Source: Sordaria brevicollis (lineage: Eukaryota; Ascomycota; Sordariomycetes; Sordariales; Sordariaceae). From it: DNA of 64,000 nucleotides. Below the pieces are notes generated by a model. That model was given only the letters and a program-made list of their open reading frames with translations, made no database searches and was not told the origin of the DNA. This document shows, piece after piece, positions 14,201 through 27,870 of the stretch. The stretch is from assembly GCA_033439795.1 (NCBI GenBank), contig JAUTDP010000013.1, positions 1,302,001 to 1,366,000 of the forward strand. The letters are read 5' to 3'. Every line of letters begins with the position of its first letter. Position 1 is the first letter of the stretch. A program made the position numbers and the translations under genes.

Positions 14201-15274
14201 TATAATTGTAATTTTTATTATAAGGAGACCCCTATTTTCGTTAATTCTCTTCTTCTATAAATGTATTTTAATAATAAAAGTAATTAAATTCGTTTATTAT
14301 ATTTTATAAGTAATATCTTTTATTTTTATATATTCGGCGATATTCGTTTAAGGGAACCTTTTGGCGATTAATATAATAATATTTAAAAATACGAACGCTT
14401 TTTCGCTAAAGACTTTCTTAATTTAAATTTAATATTATTAATATTATTTGCGCGTAATATTATTAAATATAATTTTATAATCTCTAATCGTAAATAATTT
14501 TATAATAGTTCGTACGATATTAAGGATATTAATCCTTAGGTTATAAAATATCTTTTCGATTTAAATTTTAATTTCTTCATTCGTCCGCTTTGAATATTAA
14601 ATATTAATTATAGTACTTCGAATAAGGAGGGTACGGTCGTAATTAACGGAAAATATTTTTAAGGGGGGGGTAATAATTATAATATATTAAGGGATAAACC
14701 TAATTTTAAAAAGAACGTCCTTTATAATTCCGGCCTATATTTTCGGCGCTTTTTTAGCGTTTTTCTATAATTTTTATAAAATTATCTTCTTTAAATCGTT
14801 AAAATCCTTTTTAATAATAATTTAATTATTATTAATTTTATTAACTTCGGGGCGTATTATCCTATTTTTCTTCGCGAAGATTTTCGTATATTTATTAAAT
14901 AATTTACGAGCTTAATTATAATCCTCGAACGAAATAGTATTATAGTTTAAAAATTTATTCGCTTTAGCGATAAATTTCTTTATAATTTTATCGTCCTTTT
15001 ACGTTTTTTCCGAAATTTTCGCGGCGCGCGCTGCGTTAGGGTCGTTATAAATTAAAAGTCCTGCGAGCGGGTTGTAGACGCTATTTTCGAATTTATAATT
15101 ATTATTATTAATCGCTATCGGTAGTAACGATATATTATCGTTACTATATTCGTCGTAGGATATCGTGAGGGACGTAAAAGACCCTCTTGAATCGATTCCC
15201 GTTATCGGTTTTCGTTTTAGAGCGCTCTTCGATTAAAAATCGGCGTTTCCGGTTCTAAAGTAGTTTTCCTTATT
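8299..15274 (-). mobile_element. LINE copy C, full length (~7.0 kb), RIP-mutated
   Basis: This is a complete LINE copy on the minus strand, 5' end near 15262-15274 and 3' end at 8299. The minus strand encodes remnants of an AP-type endonuclease (G-D-F-N at 13091-13080, followed by a PN motif) and a reverse transcriptase whose FADD box reads F-A-N-N (11453-11442). The 15-bp target duplication AAATAAATATATAAA is at 8284-8298 and 15275-15289, within gypsy gag. A 60-codon open stretch at 13804-13622 is an ORF1 remnant and not a gene. Confidence 0.87.
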
Positions 15275-18200
15275 AAATAAATATATAAATACGCTACTAA
15301 CTTATTAAAATATTAAAAAAGCGCCGAAATAGATAACGAACATTTTTATAAGGACTTATATAAAGAATAAAATAAGAATATATTCCTAATACGCTAATTA
15401 TTAGAAGCCTACGGAAATAAGGATCCTAACCTCGAACCGGACGATTACGAGACTTTACATTATAAAAACGCCGTATTACGCGAAAAGAATTATAAATTCT
15501 AAGCCCAATTTATTACACTACGTTAAATTACCGATTATTCTAATAAAGGAGCCTAAAATAATACCCCATTTAACGACGGTTAAAACGACGACCTATCCGA
15601 TAATAGAAAGGCTTAAAATAATACCCCGTCTAACGACGGCCGTACTAATAAATAGGGTACCCTTTACGAATAAAAAAATAATACCTCGATTAAGGGCTAC
15701 CCCTCCTATCCCCATTTCTTAACTAAATAGAACGAAACCCGCCGCAACCTAATCGAAAAAGAAAAAGAATTTACTAAAATCAAAAATAACCTAATAATTA
15801 TAAAAATCTAAATTAAAAAATTAAAAAGAATAATAATTACCCGGGATAGCGACGTAATTAATTTATATATTATAATCGTTACTTTAATTAAAGAGAATAT
15901 TAACCTCTATAAAGAAAATATTAATTTCCGTAAGAAAAAAATCGCTTTCTTAATTCCTAAAAACTTCGAACGTTATAACCGTACCGATTATACCGATTAT
16001 AACGAAAATAATAACGAAGGAGGCCGTTGTAAAAAGACCCCTACTACCGATTTTTCTATAATTAACCGTAAACGTTTATTAATTAAAGAGAAGGACCCGC
16101 CCTATTTCTATAATAAAAAGGATAAGGATACTATTACCTTTAATATTTAATATCGCTATATCCTTAATAAATTTAAATTAAATACCAATTACTTTTTTAA
16201 TAACGAAGCTAAGAAAATATATATCGAAAACCGTACCGCTAATAAAATTATTTAAAACTTCGAACCCTACTTCGCTAATAATCCTTATAATATTAAGACC
16301 TTTAACGAATTATTAACCCATTTACATACCGAATACTACGATTATAATCGTAAGAAGAAGGCTATTTATAAATTTAACGATTTAAAATTCGAAATAAATA
16401 GCGACTTCTAGAAATTCCGTAATAAATTCGTTCATTTAACCGGAAAATACAATCGCCCGCCTAATTTATAGAAGTAAAAATTTAATTAAAAACTCCCTAA
16501 TAATATTTAAAACGCCCTTCTCTAAAAATACGGATAAAAAAATATAATTTTTAATTAATACGCTTTAATAGCTAAAAAGGCGGTCGAAATTAATTAACGC
16601 ATCTTCTACAATAATAAAACCAAGAAAAATAATAAAGATAAAAATAAAAATACTTCCTCTTTTTCGAATTTATTTAATAAAATTAAGGGCTTTAATAATT
16701 CCAATAAGAATTCTAATAATATTATTAATAATAATATTAATACCGGCAATAGTAACCAAAGTAATTCCTATCGCACCCCTAATATAATTCGTAAAGAGGC
16801 CCGTAAATTACTTAAAGAAAATAAATATTTTATATATAAAAAAATTAAATATTATTTTTATAATTATTCTAACCGCCGTAGTAGTAACCCCAATTATATT
16901 AACGAATTTATTAACTACTACGGCCATAAAAATAAAAAAAATAATAAACCGGCCGATAATAAAACGGAAAATTAATTACTCTAAGAATATTAAATTCCCT
17001 CCTAAGGATTAAATTAATAAATACTTATTCTAAAAAGAATCCAAAAGAAATACTATTAAAAAAAATAAAGGTAAATAAAAGATTTTTAAAAGATTATTTA
17101 AGTAAGCTAATTTTAATTATATTTTATATTATAATAAGTAATAATAGAAAAACTTTATTTACGAACGATATGCTTATTAATTCGGGAGTAAACGGTAATG
17201 TTTTTATAAATAAGGATTTTATAAGTGATATAATAAAATAAAGAGTAGAAAAATTATATAGGTTTTAACTATATATTATAGGAGGCTATACCGGATAATA
17301 TAGTAAAACGATCGATTAATATTTAAAAAAAACTAATTGAAATATAAGGCTAAAAATTCGATAAAGAAGTAATAATTATTATTAATTCGGGCTATAATAT
17401 TATTTTAAGCAAATATTAGCTAAAGAAATATAAAGTCCTAATAAATATCGTTAATATTAAATTAATTTTTAATAAAATAATAATTATTTTTTTAGTATTT
17501 AATAAATAAATTTCCAAATTCGAAACCTTCGCCAATACGATTCCCTTACTATTGCCTTTAATAAAATACGGCCGACCGACCGAATTTTTCAAAAAGCTTA
17601 AGGAAAAACCTATTCGACCGAAAAAGGACGAAAATCTAATAAAAATAGAACGCGAATTAATAGATTAATACGCCCTACGATAGAAAAACAACGATACAAT
17701 ACTTACGCAACGCGAATATATCGAAATACTCGAAACCGAACGAAAAAACGATTCTTATTAAGGAGAAAACGCGTATAATCGATATTAATTAAAACGTAAT
17801 AGTATAAAATAGGATAAATACTATAATAACTTCGCCGTCGTTAGTATTAACGCCTTCCTTATATTTATTAAATGAGAATATATAAGAATTATTAGCCTTT
17901 ACAAATTCGACCGATTTATCGACGACCGAAAGAAATAAGTTTTCGCCGAAAATAAAGTAAAATTACGTAAACGAATTAAAAAAGAAATCCTTAAATACGC
18001 CTATAAATATTTAAACGTATTTAATAAGAAGGAATCCGATATTTTACCAAATTATTATACTAACGATTATAAAATTAATTTAATAAACGGAGCGAAATTT
18101 AAAGACTTTAATTATAATCCGTTATATAAAATATCGGTAAACGAATTAAAAACTTACCAAAAATATATTAACGAAATATTAACTAAAAGGTTTATCGAAA

Positions 18201-21200
18201 ATAATTCGGCCCTATAAGTAGCGCCTATCCTTTTCGTATTTAAAACTAACAATAAATTAAAATTTTATATAAATTACTAAAAACTTAACGTTATTATTTA
18301 AAAAGATAAATACCCATTACCCCTCATTAACGAAACTATCGTCCGAATTAATTAAATAAAAATCTTTTTAAAAATAAATATCCGATAAATATTCTACCGG
18401 ATACGTATATACCCGGACAACGAAGAATTAACAATATTCCGAATAAAATACAACGCTTATAAATATAAAGTCCTACGCTTCGGGTTAATTAACGGTCCGT
18501 TTACTTTCCAACAATATATTAATAAAACCCTAATAAAATATTTCGACGATTTTTATAACGCATATATCAATAATATTCTTATCTTCTCGAATAATTTAAA
18601 AGAATATAAAATCTATATTAAAAAAGTATTAACGAAGTTAAAAACGGCCGGTTTATAAGCGGATTTAAATAAATACGAATTCTACGTTAAAAAAATTAAA
18701 TTCCTAAATTTTATTATTAAAATTAATAGCGTATCGGTAAACCCCTAAAAGATCGCAATCGTAAAAGACTAATAAATCTTAACGAATATACAAGGGATAT
18801 AATCTTTCTTAAATTTTTATAATTTTTATAAACACTTCATTAAAGACTATAATTAAATAACGAAACTTTTAATAATTATAATTAAAAAAGGAGAAATTTT
18901 TAATTAGAATAAAAATTATTAGGTAACGTTTAAAAAATTCAAAAGTCGTCTATTATTAACGTTTATTTTAACCTATTTCTAATACGAACGCTTAATACGT
19001 ATAGAAATAAACGCGTTCAATAGAGTAATAATTAATATACTATTATAATTAATCGATAACGAATAGCGACCGGTTACTTTTTATTTAAAAATAATATACG
19101 GCGTAAAATACAATTATTCTATTTATAATAAAAAATTAATAACTATTATTAAAACTTTATAATATTAGAAAGCCGAATTTATTAATCTATACGAGCCCTT
19201 TTTAATCCTAATAAATAACGAAACCTTTAAATAATTTAGTACTAAAAGACTCTTAAATTTATAATAAATTAAATAGGCCGAGTTTTTATCCTAATATTAT
19301 TTCGTTATTTTTTACCAATTAAAAAAGGAAAACGGTATAACGGAGGTATTATTAAAGAAAATAAAGGATTTAAAGAATTAAAAGGCGAAGTAAAAAATAT
19401 AAAGGACCCTCTAAATTTTTAAAAACTTAAATAATAATCGGATAATATAATTTAATAATATAATTAATAATATTAATATAATCTATATATCGATTATATT
19501 TTTAAGTACGGTTATTATAAAAATTAACTCTAAAATCGTAAAAGGAATTCGGGAAGAACGATTAGAAGGCTATCTATTTATAAATCGCCTTATTCTCGAG
19601 AATAAAATATACCCGGATTTAGAAATTTATCGAAATATAATTAAAAAGAGGGAGAACGGGTATCGATTTATTATTAATAAAATTTTTACCCGTTTTAATA
19701 AATTTATTATATTACCCGGTATTTTAAAAGCCTAAATTATTTACGAATTATACGTAAAAATTACTACCGTTTATTTAAGTTAAAATAAAATAAAACGTTT
19801 AATATTTTTATAATATTAATAATTAAGAATAACCGGTAACGTCGATCGCTTCGTTACTAATTATATAATATATTATATTTCGAAAGTTCCCCGGGATAAA
19901 ACCCCCGGTAAATTAGAGCTTATCTTAACGGTTTAATATATTTAATAGAATTTAGTTATAAATTTCAAAATTATATTTAAAGATAAAAGAGGATTCGATA
20001 ACGTATTTATAATAATAAACCGGTTAAATAAAATATTATAAATTATCCTATACTTTATAATAATAATAGCCCGAAACGTAACCCGTATATATTATAAAGG
20101 CCCTTATTATATTTACGGATTACTAAATGAAATTATTTCGGATAAAAGCCCTTAATTTATATCGGATTTTATAAATAAATTAACTAAAATTTTAAATATT
20201 AAATAAAAATTAACCTCTTTAGGATATAATTAAATTGCGGAGTAGGCCGAAATTATAAACGAATACTTTAATTAATATTTTTATCCTTTCGTTAATTATT
20301 TCCAAAATAATTAATTAAAAACGATCCCGGTAATAAATATAATATAAATAAAAATACCGTATAATAATTTAAATAGAATATAATTATACGAAATATTAAA
20401 AGGATTTTCAATACCCGGAATTTTAAATTAGGAAGCTCGAATTAATTTTAATAACGTATAATTAACAATTAAAGAGAAATTTAATCGGGAAGACGCGTAA
20501 AGCTTAGTAAATCGGATCCGAAAATACGTAAAAAACGTAAAAGAATTTATTATTAAAACTTAAGAGCGGATAATTAAATAATTAAATAAATATCAACGCG
20601 TCCTAGATTTTAAACCTAACGATAAAGTATTTATTATTAAATAGAGCGAATTTATAAATTAATTAAACTATAAATTCGATTTTCCTTTAACGAACTAATA
20701 TTTTAAAATTAAAGAAAAATATAACTATTCGTTTAAATTAAAAGTATTAAAGGGTTAGAAAGGAACGGATATTTTTTATATTAATAAATTTCGGAAATGT
20801 TTTAATAATTTATTACCCAGTTAGAAATTAAAAGAATTAGTAAGGGAATATATAAGAAACGATATTAAATAGGAAATAAAAGAAATCTTAATTTTTAAAA
20901 TATATTTTAATAAATTCTAATACCGAATAAATTAAAAAGGATATAACCCGGACCCGAAGTTCTATAACGCTAAAAATTTTAAAAATTTATTTAAATTTTT
21001 AAAAGTATATTACGAAATATATTTTAAATACCCGGGGCCGCCTATATATTTAGAAAAGTAATTATAAAAAATTAAAACGGAGGAATTCGATAAGGATTAT
21101 TTAAAAAATAACGTCCTTTTAAAGAAAAGTACGAAGAAACTAAGGAGGGCGGTAAATACTAGGAAATAAAGGACCTACTTTATATATAATAATAATTCTA

Positions 21201-21242
21201 ATATTTTAAAAATTCGGGGCGAATTTTTTTCGAAAGGGGGGG
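15275..21242 (+). mobile_element. Ty3/gypsy (chromovirus-type) element 1, gag-pol, RIP-mutated
   Basis: This is the internal region of an LTR retrotransposon, degraded by RIP but readable in patches on the plus strand. In order: gag (from 15290, with NNTP..NDG repeats near 15550-15690), a protease-like stretch with L-I-N-S-G near 17170, reverse transcriptase about 18140-18780 (PLPLINE start, RFGLINGPFTFQ, and a YxDD box now Y-I-N-N at 18563-18574), RNase H about 18950-19260, integrase about 19750-20400 (ISKVPRDKTPG; a degraded core) and a C-terminal chromodomain about 20880-21080 (KGYNPDPKFYNAKNF, then PGPP). The domain order PR-RT-RH-IN-chromodomain identifies a chromovirus. Stops and D-to-N changes are everywhere. 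A G-rich polypurine tract (about 21230-21242) precedes the 3' LTR. Confidence 0.88.
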
Positions 21243-21510
21243 TAATATTACGACGCTAACGGATAAGGTCCTTATTAGGGCCCTATTTAGCAAACCGGTT
21301 ATTGCTTAAACGGTTACTTTAATAGAGGTTAACCGCACTAGCGTACGTAATTACGTACTACTTTCGTAGGTCGTCCGCGCTTAAGTATAAACCTTAGCGC
21401 GGGGCGCGCCTTTTATTCGTTTTCTTCTTTTCTTCTTTATTTTATAATTTTATAATAGACCTAGATTTAACGTATTAAGTTTATTTCTCGTAACTACGTC
21501 GCTCGTAATA
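21243..21510 (+). repeat. 3' LTR of gypsy element 1
   Basis: A 268-bp block follows the polypurine tract, from TAATATTACGACGC to GCTCGTAATA. It matches the reverse complement of 34546-34791 and is lightly mutated compared with the internal region (it keeps a GCGGGGCGCGCC-like core). A LINE (copy D) starts at its right edge, so no target duplication can be read. Confidence 0.8.
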
Positions 21511-21978
21511 TTTAATATATTTTAATAATTTTATATTAAATAATCGATACGTTATGTAATTTTTATAATCTTCGTAATATTTTTTAAGAAAAGGTTATTA
21601 GCCGAAATCTAATTAGTAGCGAATTCCGTAATTATTTTATCCGTTTCCGTATTATTATTAAGGATTTTATTAATGCGATTCACTTTCGTTTTATTAACGA
21701 CGGTTTTACCGGTACCTTTAAATAATTTATTTACTATAGAAAATAATTAATTAATAATTACTTTAAAAAAGGTTATTGCGAATTTCTTTTTTTTAATAAA
21801 AATAATTTAATCGGTAATTATATTCTTTTAAATAGTATTCCCTATAATAATAGTAATAATTTACCCCGTAATAATAATAGTAATTCATTTCGTAATAATA
21901 GTAGTAAAATTCTTTAGAATAGTAATAGTAATTATATATTTACTTATAATAATTCCCTAATAAAAATTAATTTATTAA
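21511..21978 (-). mobile_element. LINE copy D, 3'-side fragment left of the E insertion
   Basis: This matches copy B from about 1730 to 2200. It begins abruptly next to the gypsy LTR, so the terminal ~980 bases of the family (3' UTR end) are missing. It continues at 27871 after copy E. Loss of the 3' end is unusual for a LINE, which normally loses its 5' end, and suggests a later rearrangement at this junction. Confidence 0.75.
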
Positions 21979-24900
21979 GGTAAGATTCTTATTCCCTAGC
22001 TAAATCTATAGCGCTAATATAATATAGGGTCCATTTCCGATTCCCCGTAGGATAAAACCGTAGGCGTTAAACGCCCCGGATAAAAACCCCGGCTATATTT
22101 CCTAGCGTAAACCTATCCGCGCCACTTTTTCGGCGTTCTACGATTGCGGTATATACTTACCGCTAATGCGATTAATATCCATCTTATCTTTTCCATTTAC
22201 CATTGCGCTAAAATATTAAACCGCTTTACCTTCCTAATCCGCCGTCCCGTCTTTTATTTATTACCACTTTCCGCCTTTTATTCCCTCGCCCGTTTACCCT
22301 TCTAACCGCTATCAAACTTCCTAACCGTTAAACCTTCCTTTATTCCTTTTATTTTTTTCTTCCCTTTATTACGGCCGCGTTTCTACTACGGTTTATATTA
22401 ACGTAAGGATTTCCTTCCCCTAAATATAAAAACCCCTTATCCCCCGGGTCTTTTTAGGCTTTTCCTTCTTTTAATAATAATAATCGATTCGAAATTTGGT
22501 TAATTACAAAAAGAAGTAATAATTAAATAGGTCGTCGCCTTCGTAGTTTAATAGATTCTTAACTAAATAGAAATCCTCCCTCGTCCTTATTCTAATATAT
22601 TAGTAAATAAAAGTAAAAGAAAAGGAAGAAAAGAAAATTAAGAATAGCGAGCAAATTCGTTTCGCTACTCCTCTTTTAATTTAATTACTAAATGGTACTT
22701 ATTTAATCGTCCTAATCGAAATACTTATAATAAAATTCTTTCGGTTTTAATTCCATCGTTTAAATAAATTTAGAATTATTCCTACGTTTATAGCTAATCG
22801 GTTATTATAAACTACGTATTTACTATTTAAAGATATTCGAATATAATATAATAAAACGTTTCCCGTCCTAATTTATATAAATAAATAGGGGTATTGATAT
22901 TGGGGACTTTCCTTTAGAAAAGGAAGGCCTTAAGGCTAATTACCTCTATTTTCGTTTAAACGAGGAAAGAGCTCTTCGCTTTCGTTAATAAATAATAATC
23001 TTTATTATCCTCCGAAGGTTAGATTCTTTTCCGCTTCTTCTTTTTTTAACCGATTATATATTATTTTATTATAATATCGTTAAACTTCGGGTCGAAGTTA
23101 ATAATTATAAATTTATACTACCGATTTAATTTAATTATTATTATTATTAATTAATAATTATAGCGCGATATTTATTTTCTCTTCGTAGCGTCTTTTAATT
23201 ATATTTTTTAATCGAAGGCTAAAGGTTTTAACGGTTATAATAATTAAATAAGTACGTTTATTATTAGGGGCGGTCCCGCTATAATCGCTATAAAATTCTC
23301 TATTAGTATTTATTCCTCTACTTATTTAATTTTAGCGGCACCGTTTTTTAGTTTATTAATAAATAATCGACTTCTTATTCGTTTTATTTAAATATAATTA
23401 ATTATTTAAATTATTATTTTTCGGATAAATTTAATTTAGTTTATATAGGCGAATCTCTCTTCGAAAGCCTTTACCCATTTATTAAAGTAAAGGTTGAATA
23501 GCGGGTAAAAAATTTCTATTTTAAAGTTCTATATTAGTGTAATTTTATACGCTTTAGTAACGATTTTTAAATATTTAATTTAGTATTTAATTAATCCGAT
23601 TATTATCCTTCGGGGTTTATTATATATTTTTATCGGTTAATAAAAGGTTAAAATTCTATATATAATCGCGTTTCGAATATATTTAATATAAATTTCCTTC
23701 GCGCGAATAAAGGAATAACCTTAAATTTTTATAATTAATTAAATTAATATATTCGTTTAAATTTTTATTTTTTTTTTAATAATTTTTATATAAGTTCGAT
23801 AATTAAGTTTGCGGTTTAATTAAACGTTTAGGAATTTTATCGATTCCGTCGGTCAAAATATAATATTTCCGAATTAAAGAATTTCCGTTTTTAATACTTT
23901 CGTCCGCGTAAAATATATTAATTCCGTTTTATTCGTTTCGAATTCTATATTTCTTTCCCCTATTTATTTAAAATAAATTTCTTATATTATTTAAAGTATC
24001 CTATAATTCTCTTTAATAATTTTTATTATAGTAACGATATTAATATCATCGGTAAAACCGACCGTAATTATATTTTTAATTATAATTAATTTATAATATA
24101 ATAAAATAATAAAAAAGATAAAAAGAATTAAAGAGAGGGGGGAGCTTTAGGGTATTTTAATTTCTATAATATAAGGAATAGATATTTTATTATCGAAAAA
24201 GAGGGAACTTTTTCGTTCGTTAACGAAATTTATTATTTATTTAAAAATTAATTATAAGAATTATATTTCTTATAGGGTATATAATAATTATTTATAATTA
24301 ATTTTATTAAATATATTTTTAAAATTAAAGAGTATTAGCGATATAACGGCTCCGAATTTCTAAATTATATATATAATATCCGTAACGATACGGATTGTAA
24401 ATTCGGTCGAACGACTTATTCGATTACTTATTTAACCCTTTAATAAGAAGTTAAATTCTTCTACAATTTAAATAAATCTTTTAATAACGAACGCTTCGAA
24501 GATTTTCCTAACGTTATTTAATAGTAAAATTAGCTTTTATACGCTAATTAGCTTTTATTGTATAGTAGTTTTTTTTAATTTTTTAAAAACGATTATTTTC
24601 GTATTTTTAAACCGCTATAAGAAATATTTAAAACGAAAATTCGTAATTACGAAAACGGTTATAATTTTTCGGAATAATTCCTTATAAATTTTTAAAAATT
24701 TATTCGAATATTAATTAACGCCCGGTATTTTATTCGGAATTATTCGAAATAAAATTTTTTAAATATCTTTTTTAGTAATTAATTCGTTAATAAATAACGA
24801 ATCGTTAATATTTAAAAGAAGGGTTTAATCGGGTAAATAATTTATAAAGATATTTATTTTCGGGAAAAAACGTTCGGCGAAAATATTCGCTTTATTATTA

Positions 24901-27870
24901 TAATTTTTAATTTCTTTTATTCTTTTATATTATTTAAGAATTAAGAATTTAAGCGGGTTTATTAGTAAATAATTTCGGGTATAAATTTATTTTTCGAAGG
25001 TTTAAAATTTATTTAAATTCTTCGACGCCCTTTCAATACCTTTTTATTATATTATTTATTAAATTTTCGCATTAATCCTTCTTTTCTTTATTAATATTTT
25101 TACGAATTTTATTTAATTCGAAAATATCCTTTCCTTATATTATTTCTATTATTTCCGTTTTATATTTTTCGTCGCTATTTTATATTTTAGCATTTATTAT
25201 TTCGTTTTTTTCCTTCGATTTTTCTTTTGGTATAAAATAAATTTTTCCGCTATATTTATAAATTCTTAATCGAATTTATCGAATATAAATTCTAATTCCT
25301 CTTTCGTATCGATTTTCGTTAGGATTAAAATCCGTTATAACGCCGCCTTTCGTACTTTTTCTATATTTATTAAATTTTAATTATAATTTTCTTCTATTTT
25401 TATTTTCCTAATTTTTTTTTTAATATAAACCTAAATTTCCTAAAGATAATAATCCGAACTAGTTTATTCGTATTATTATACCCTTTAATATTCGGTTTCG
25501 ACTTTTAATATTATTTATATATAATCGATTATCCTATTTCTTTTTTCCCGTATTATATTATTTATACGGGTTAATTCCCCTTTAAGGGTAACGAATTATA
25601 TATATTACTATTATATTTATATAAAGAGTTTTTTAGCTTTTGGGCTAATTTTATTTTTTAAATCCTAATTAGGATAATAGAAATTAAAATCCCCGATAAT
25701 TACGATTTAATATTTTATTAGGGGTTTCTTTTCGAAAAATTCGAAGAGGGGAAACCCTTATTCGTATTTTAATATTCTATATATTTTAATAAAGGAATAA
25801 ATCGAATAAATAATTAATAACTCCTTTAAATTCTTAAACGTTACGGAGGCCTAATTTTTTCCGATATAAAAGTTTAAATTTTTAAAATTCTATTTTTTAT
25901 TTACGTAAATAACCGCCCTTTTTTTTTTAAATAATTTACCTTAATATATTTACTATTTTATAAACGATAAATATTTTTATTTAAATTCCTACCCGGCTTT
26001 TAAATCGCTATAATATTATAAATCTCCTCCTATTCGAATAATAATTTCCCTCTTTCGTATAATTTCCTTATATTCTAATAAAGTATTTTTAATTAAATTA
26101 TTAATTACTCTATAAGGGAATATTTTTTAACCTTACGGGCGGAATAGGAATAGGAATTTTTTCTTTTTAAATAACCGGTTTAATGGCGGCGATTAAATTG
26201 GCGCCGCTCCGAATACCCGAACTTTAAAAATTTATAAATACGTTTATTAAGCTTTTGACCGCTAATTTTAATTTAATAGAGGGTTTATTAATCTGTTTAC
26301 GGGTATGGTTTTTATTTCCGCTTTTAAATTCCCTTTTACGAATAATAATAATATAAGCGGTAGGGGGGGTATTAAGGAGATCGATATTTTTATCGTCCTT
26401 TACTATTACCGGCTTTAATATAATATTTCTTTCGGAATCCTTTTAATATATAAATAAATGTAATTTCTTAACGTATTTTATAATAACCTTTATAATAACT
26501 TTTTTAAAAATAAAGTATATTTTCTTTTCGAAGGTATAATACCCGTATTTTTTATATGGAATATAGAAAATTAGCGATTTATTTTTATTAAATAGGTAAT
26601 TCGTTTTTTTAAAGCGGTCTTTATTATATTTATTTTTACTGTAACGTTTATAAACGTTAATATTATAGTAGAATTTTTCTAAATATTCTACGCCTTAATA
26701 AATAAAATATTATTAAATATTAGCCGAAAAAGTAAATAATTTATAAATATATATACCGCTTTCCTAAAGGAAGAATCTTTTATAGAGAATTTTAATTACT
26801 TTTATAATTGTAATTTCTATTATAAAAAATCCCCTATCCTCGCTAATTCTCTTCTTTTATAGGCGTATTTTAATAATAAAGGCGGTCGGGTTCGCTTATT
26901 ATATTTTATAAATAATATCCTTTATCCTTATATATTCGGCGATATTCGTTTAGGGGAACCTTTTAGTAATTAACGTAATAATATTTAAAAATCCGAATAC
27001 TTTTTCGCTAAAAACCTTTTTAACCTAAATTTAATATTATTAATATTATTTATATATAATATTATTAAATATAATTCTATAATTTCTAATTGTAAATAAT
27101 TTTATAGCGGTTTATACGATATTAAAGGTATTAGTTTTTAAATCGCGAAATATTTTTTCGATTTAAATCTTAATTTTTTTGTTCGTCCGCTTCGAATATT
27201 AAATATCGATCGTAATACTTCGAAGAAAAAAAGTACGGTCGTAATTAATAAGGAATATTTTTAAAGGGGGGGTAATAATTATAATATATTAAAGGATAAA
27301 TTTAATTTTAGGAAGAACGTCCTTTATAATTCCGGCTTATATTTTTAACGCTTCTTTAATATTTTTCTATAATTTTTATAAAATCGTCTTCTTTAAATCG
27401 TCGAAATCCTTCCTAATAATAATTTAATTATTATTAACTTTATTAACCTTAGGGCATATTATTCTACTTTTCTTCGCGAAGATTTTCGTATATTCGTTAA
27501 ATAATTTACGAATTTAATTATAATCTTCGAGTGAAACGGCGTTGTAGTCCGAAAATTTATTCGCTTTAATAATAAATTTCTTTATAATTTCGTTATCTTC
27601 CTACGTTTTTTCCGAAGTTTTTATAGCGTACGTTATATTAAGGTCGTTATAAATTGAAAATCCTACGAGCGGGTTGTAGACGCTATTTTCGAATTTATAA
27701 TTACCGCTATTAATTACTATCGGTAGTAATAATATATCGTCGTCGCTATAATCGTCGTAGGATATCGTAAGGGACGTAAAAGACTTTCCTGAATCGATTC
27801 CCGTTATCGGTTTTCGTTTTGGAGCGCTCCTCGACTAGAAATTGGCGTTTCCGGTTCCAAGGCAATTTTT
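21979..27870 (-). mobile_element. LINE copy E with ~1.07-kb internal deletion
   Basis: This LINE copy is on the minus strand with both ends present (3' terminus at 21979, 5' terminus near 27866) and a perfect 15-bp target duplication AAATTAATTTATTAA at 21964-21978 and 27871-27885, inside copy D. Near 22497 it jumps from the family position equivalent to B 1268 to that equivalent to B 2338, losing about 1.07 kb around the end of ORF2 and the 3' UTR. The RT box reads F-T-D-D (24056-24045), so both aspartates are intact. All frames are broken by RIP. Confidence 0.85.

Noticed and set aside
15541..15690. Short repeats in gypsy gag (NNTP..NDG)
   Set aside because: Imperfect repeats within a gag reading frame, not a CRISPR array or satellite.
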